Positions 7,052 to 7,879 of a stretch of DNA of 7,879 nt are shown one piece after another. The stretch is from Acidimicrobiales bacterium (GTDB lineage Bacteria; Actinomycetota; Acidimicrobiia; Acidimicrobiales; Palsa-688). Position 1 is the first letter of the stretch. The number at the start of each line of letters is the position of its first letter. The DNA lies in assembly GCA_030039575.1 (NCBI GenBank), contig JASHVH010000102.1, positions 1 through 7,879 on the forward strand, read 5' to 3'. A program made the position numbers and the translations under genes. Below the pieces are notes generated by a model. It did no database searches and was not told the origin of the DNA. It worked only from the letters and a program-made list of their open reading frames with translations.

Positions 7052-7071
7052 GGCCTCCTTCGCCGGAGGCC
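7052..7071 (+). terminator. GC-rich hairpin just after the secreted-repeat gene
   Basis: GGCCTCC (7052-7058) pairs with GGAGGCC (7065-7071) across a 6-base loop, starting 11 bases after the stop codon. There is no T-tract, as is common for actinobacterial tract-less terminators. The position makes a terminator role likely. Confidence 0.55.
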
Positions 7072-7082
7072 CCCGGGTTGTC

Positions 7083-7120
7083 GCCGACGCGTCGGCTTCG
7101 CTGGCAGCCGACGCGTCGGC
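7083..7120. terminator. Two identical 14-bp perfect palindromes forming a potential 14-bp stem-loop
   Basis: GCCGACGCGTCGGC occurs at 7083-7096 and 7107-7120 with a 10-base spacer. Each copy is self-complementary, and the two copies can also pair with each other as one 14-bp stem with a 10-base loop. The site lies between convergent genes (ends at 7040 and 7246), so a bidirectional terminator is the simplest reading. A paired operator for a dimeric DNA-binding protein is possible but poorly placed, as no promoter is expected here. Confidence 0.55.
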
Positions 7121-7245
7121 CTTACCGTGAGGACGTCACAGCTTCGCGCTCACCCTTGTCGAGTACCCCTGCCCGGCTCCAGGAGGTGAGCCCGAGCCGT
7201 CTGGGGACAGTCATGGTGGGCCCGTCTTTGTGGACAGGCGGCCGC
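7121..7245. other. Remainder of the convergent intergenic region
   Basis: No convincing gene is seen here. An AGGAGG at about 7181-7186 runs directly into a GTG with no usable spacing, and the reading frame behind it is antisense to the next gene and has no recognisable protein features. Confidence 0.5.
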
Positions 7246-7734
7246 CTAAGGCCAGCTGCGCAGCGGGCCCGTGCGCACACCGGCCACGTGGACCAGCAGG
7301 TTGTACGTGACCACAGCAATAGCCAGGTGCATGGCCATCAGTACGGCTACTGCGTCAGCGGGTTGGCCTTTCATATAGATGTACACATCCGGGAGCCAGA
7401 GCACGAGCGTCACCAGGATGGCCAACCGGAAGAACAGCCATCGTGGGCTGGAGGTAACGCGGGTGACCACCGGCCACGCGGCGCAAGCGATCAGGACACC
7501 GACGACGGTCAACTTCCCGTAATCGGAGAACTGGAAGTGGCCGTACCCCTTGGTGCCCGGGAAAGCACGTGTGCCCAGGGCCACGAGCAAAGCGTCTGCG
7601 GCGAGTGAGCCGATAACTGACAACACCGTGGCGAGCACGACGCGGGCCGCCGGCGGCTGGGGCACGTTACGAGGGAAGTCGAGGCGGACGGAACCGAGCG
7701 CGCGCTCAAGCAACGATGGGGCCTGCAGTGCCAC
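7246..7734 (-). CDS. Small four-helix integral membrane protein of unknown function
   Basis: From a GTG at 7734-7732 the protein has 162 residues. After a polar N-terminus (1-28) come four hydrophobic helices at about 30-54, 73-93, 100-119 and 126-149, with a conserved-looking MHLAIAVV in the last. Size, helix spacing and the Met-His in helix 4 resemble small uncharacterised actinobacterial membrane families such as DUF6069, but I cannot confirm membership. The start is uncertain: only AGGG, 3 bases before the GTG, could serve as ribosome site, while a better AGGAG lies about 24 bases upstream, beyond an in-frame TAG. A TTG at codon 8 is another option. The gene is convergent with the secreted-repeat gene and divergent from the partial gene at the right edge. 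No function can be assigned. Confidence 0.7.
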   Translation of the reverse strand: MALQAPSLLERALGSVRLDFPRNVPQPPAARVVLATVLSVIGSLAADALLVALGTRAFPGTKGYGHFQFSDYGKLTVVGVLIACAAWPVVTRVTSSPRWLFFRLAILVTLVLWLPDVYIYMKGQPADAVAVLMAMHLAIAVVTYNLLVHVAGVRTGPLRSWP

Positions 7735-7832
7735 GAGCCCTATGAGCTAGCCGTCAGGCTCCTGATACGCTCACGCGTGGCCTGGATCGACCCTTGGCAA
7801 GAACAAGCTGGACAGAAAGAAGGAAGCGACGG
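7735..7832. promoter_or_regulatory. Divergent intergenic region at the right end
   Basis: These 98 bases should hold the promoter of the small membrane protein gene (leftward) and probably that of the gene entering from 7833 (rightward). I see no convincing -35/-10 pair on either strand: TTGGCA at 7794-7799 resembles a -35 box but has no partner -10 at a proper distance. Confidence 0.35.
7820..7826 (+). promoter_or_regulatory. Ribosome binding site of the right-edge gene
   Basis: An AAGGAAG stretch in a purine-rich run lies 6 to 8 bases before the GTG at 7833. This is the main evidence that a gene starts there. Confidence 0.4.
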
Positions 7833-7879
7833 GTGCTGTCGTTGGTAGGTCCGGCACCCGTTGTGCCGATCTCCGGGAC
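7833..7879 (+). CDS. Probable start of a gene running off the right edge
   Basis: A GTG at 7833-7835 opens a frame without stop to the window edge (15 codons, beginning M/V-L-S-L-V-G-P-A-P-V-V-P). A purine-rich ribosome site and the end of the divergent neighbour support it. Too little sequence is present to name a product; the start is mildly hydrophobic, so an exported or membrane protein is conceivable. Confidence 0.35.
   Translation, partial: MLSLVGPAPVVPISG

Noticed and set aside
7078..7608. Plus-strand frame (176 codons) after the palindromes
   Set aside because: It is antisense to the four-helix membrane protein, starts inside the palindrome region and is rich in His/Arg/Gln without any motif.
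7777..7848. Short plus-strand frame of 23 codons starting at GTG 7777
   Set aside because: It has no ribosome site and overlaps the better supported GTG start at 7833.
1..7879. Search for tRNA, CRISPR arrays, transposase genes, terminal inverted repeats and target-site duplications
   Set aside because: Nothing convincing was seen by eye on either strand; the only direct repeats are the secreted-protein modules, the 27-bp tail repeats and the paired palindromes.

Overview
The window looks like chromosomal DNA of a high-GC Gram-positive bacterium (Actinomycetota). The GC-rich third codon positions, a secreted protein with a Thr/Ser/Ala/Pro tail, a GT-C-like membrane protein and a class I PPK2 all fit. 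The class Acidimicrobiia is a guess that the sequence alone cannot prove. No tRNA, rRNA, CRISPR array, insertion sequence or integrase is visible. The window is densely coding and no gene-free stretch exceeds about 205 bases.

Left part, minus strand (1-2533): a mannitol dehydrogenase/fructuronate reductase family oxidoreductase is followed 15 bases later by a beta-class DNA methyltransferase, probably N4-cytosine, whose 3' end runs off the left edge. The close spacing suggests one transcript, although the two functions are unrelated. No restriction endonuclease is visible, but one could lie beyond the left edge.

Middle part, plus strand (2553-7040): three genes follow a very tight divergent junction. 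They are a polytopic GT-C-like membrane protein with a large C-terminal extracytoplasmic domain, a single-domain polyphosphate kinase 2 (PPK2 class I), and an exported protein of three tandem modules of the 'secreted repeat of unknown function' type (Yx[FWY]xxD motifs with Cys pairs), ending in a low-complexity tail. Gaps of 107 and 94 bases, with a perfect 8-bp hairpin in the second, suggest separate transcription units.

Right part (7041-7879): a 205-base intergenic stretch holds one 7-bp hairpin and two identical 14-bp perfect palindromes, placed between the secreted-protein gene and a convergent minus-strand gene for a small four-helix membrane protein. Last, a new plus-strand gene appears to start 47 bases before the right edge.

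The genes do not form an obvious single pathway. The most interesting points are the three-module secreted protein with its exact 124-residue Cys periodicity and decayed last module, the hairpin at 5562-5582 whose T-tract lies on the minus strand, the tandem palindromes at 7083-7120, and the methyltransferase read open to the left edge. I did not find convincing evidence of a new multi-gene system.
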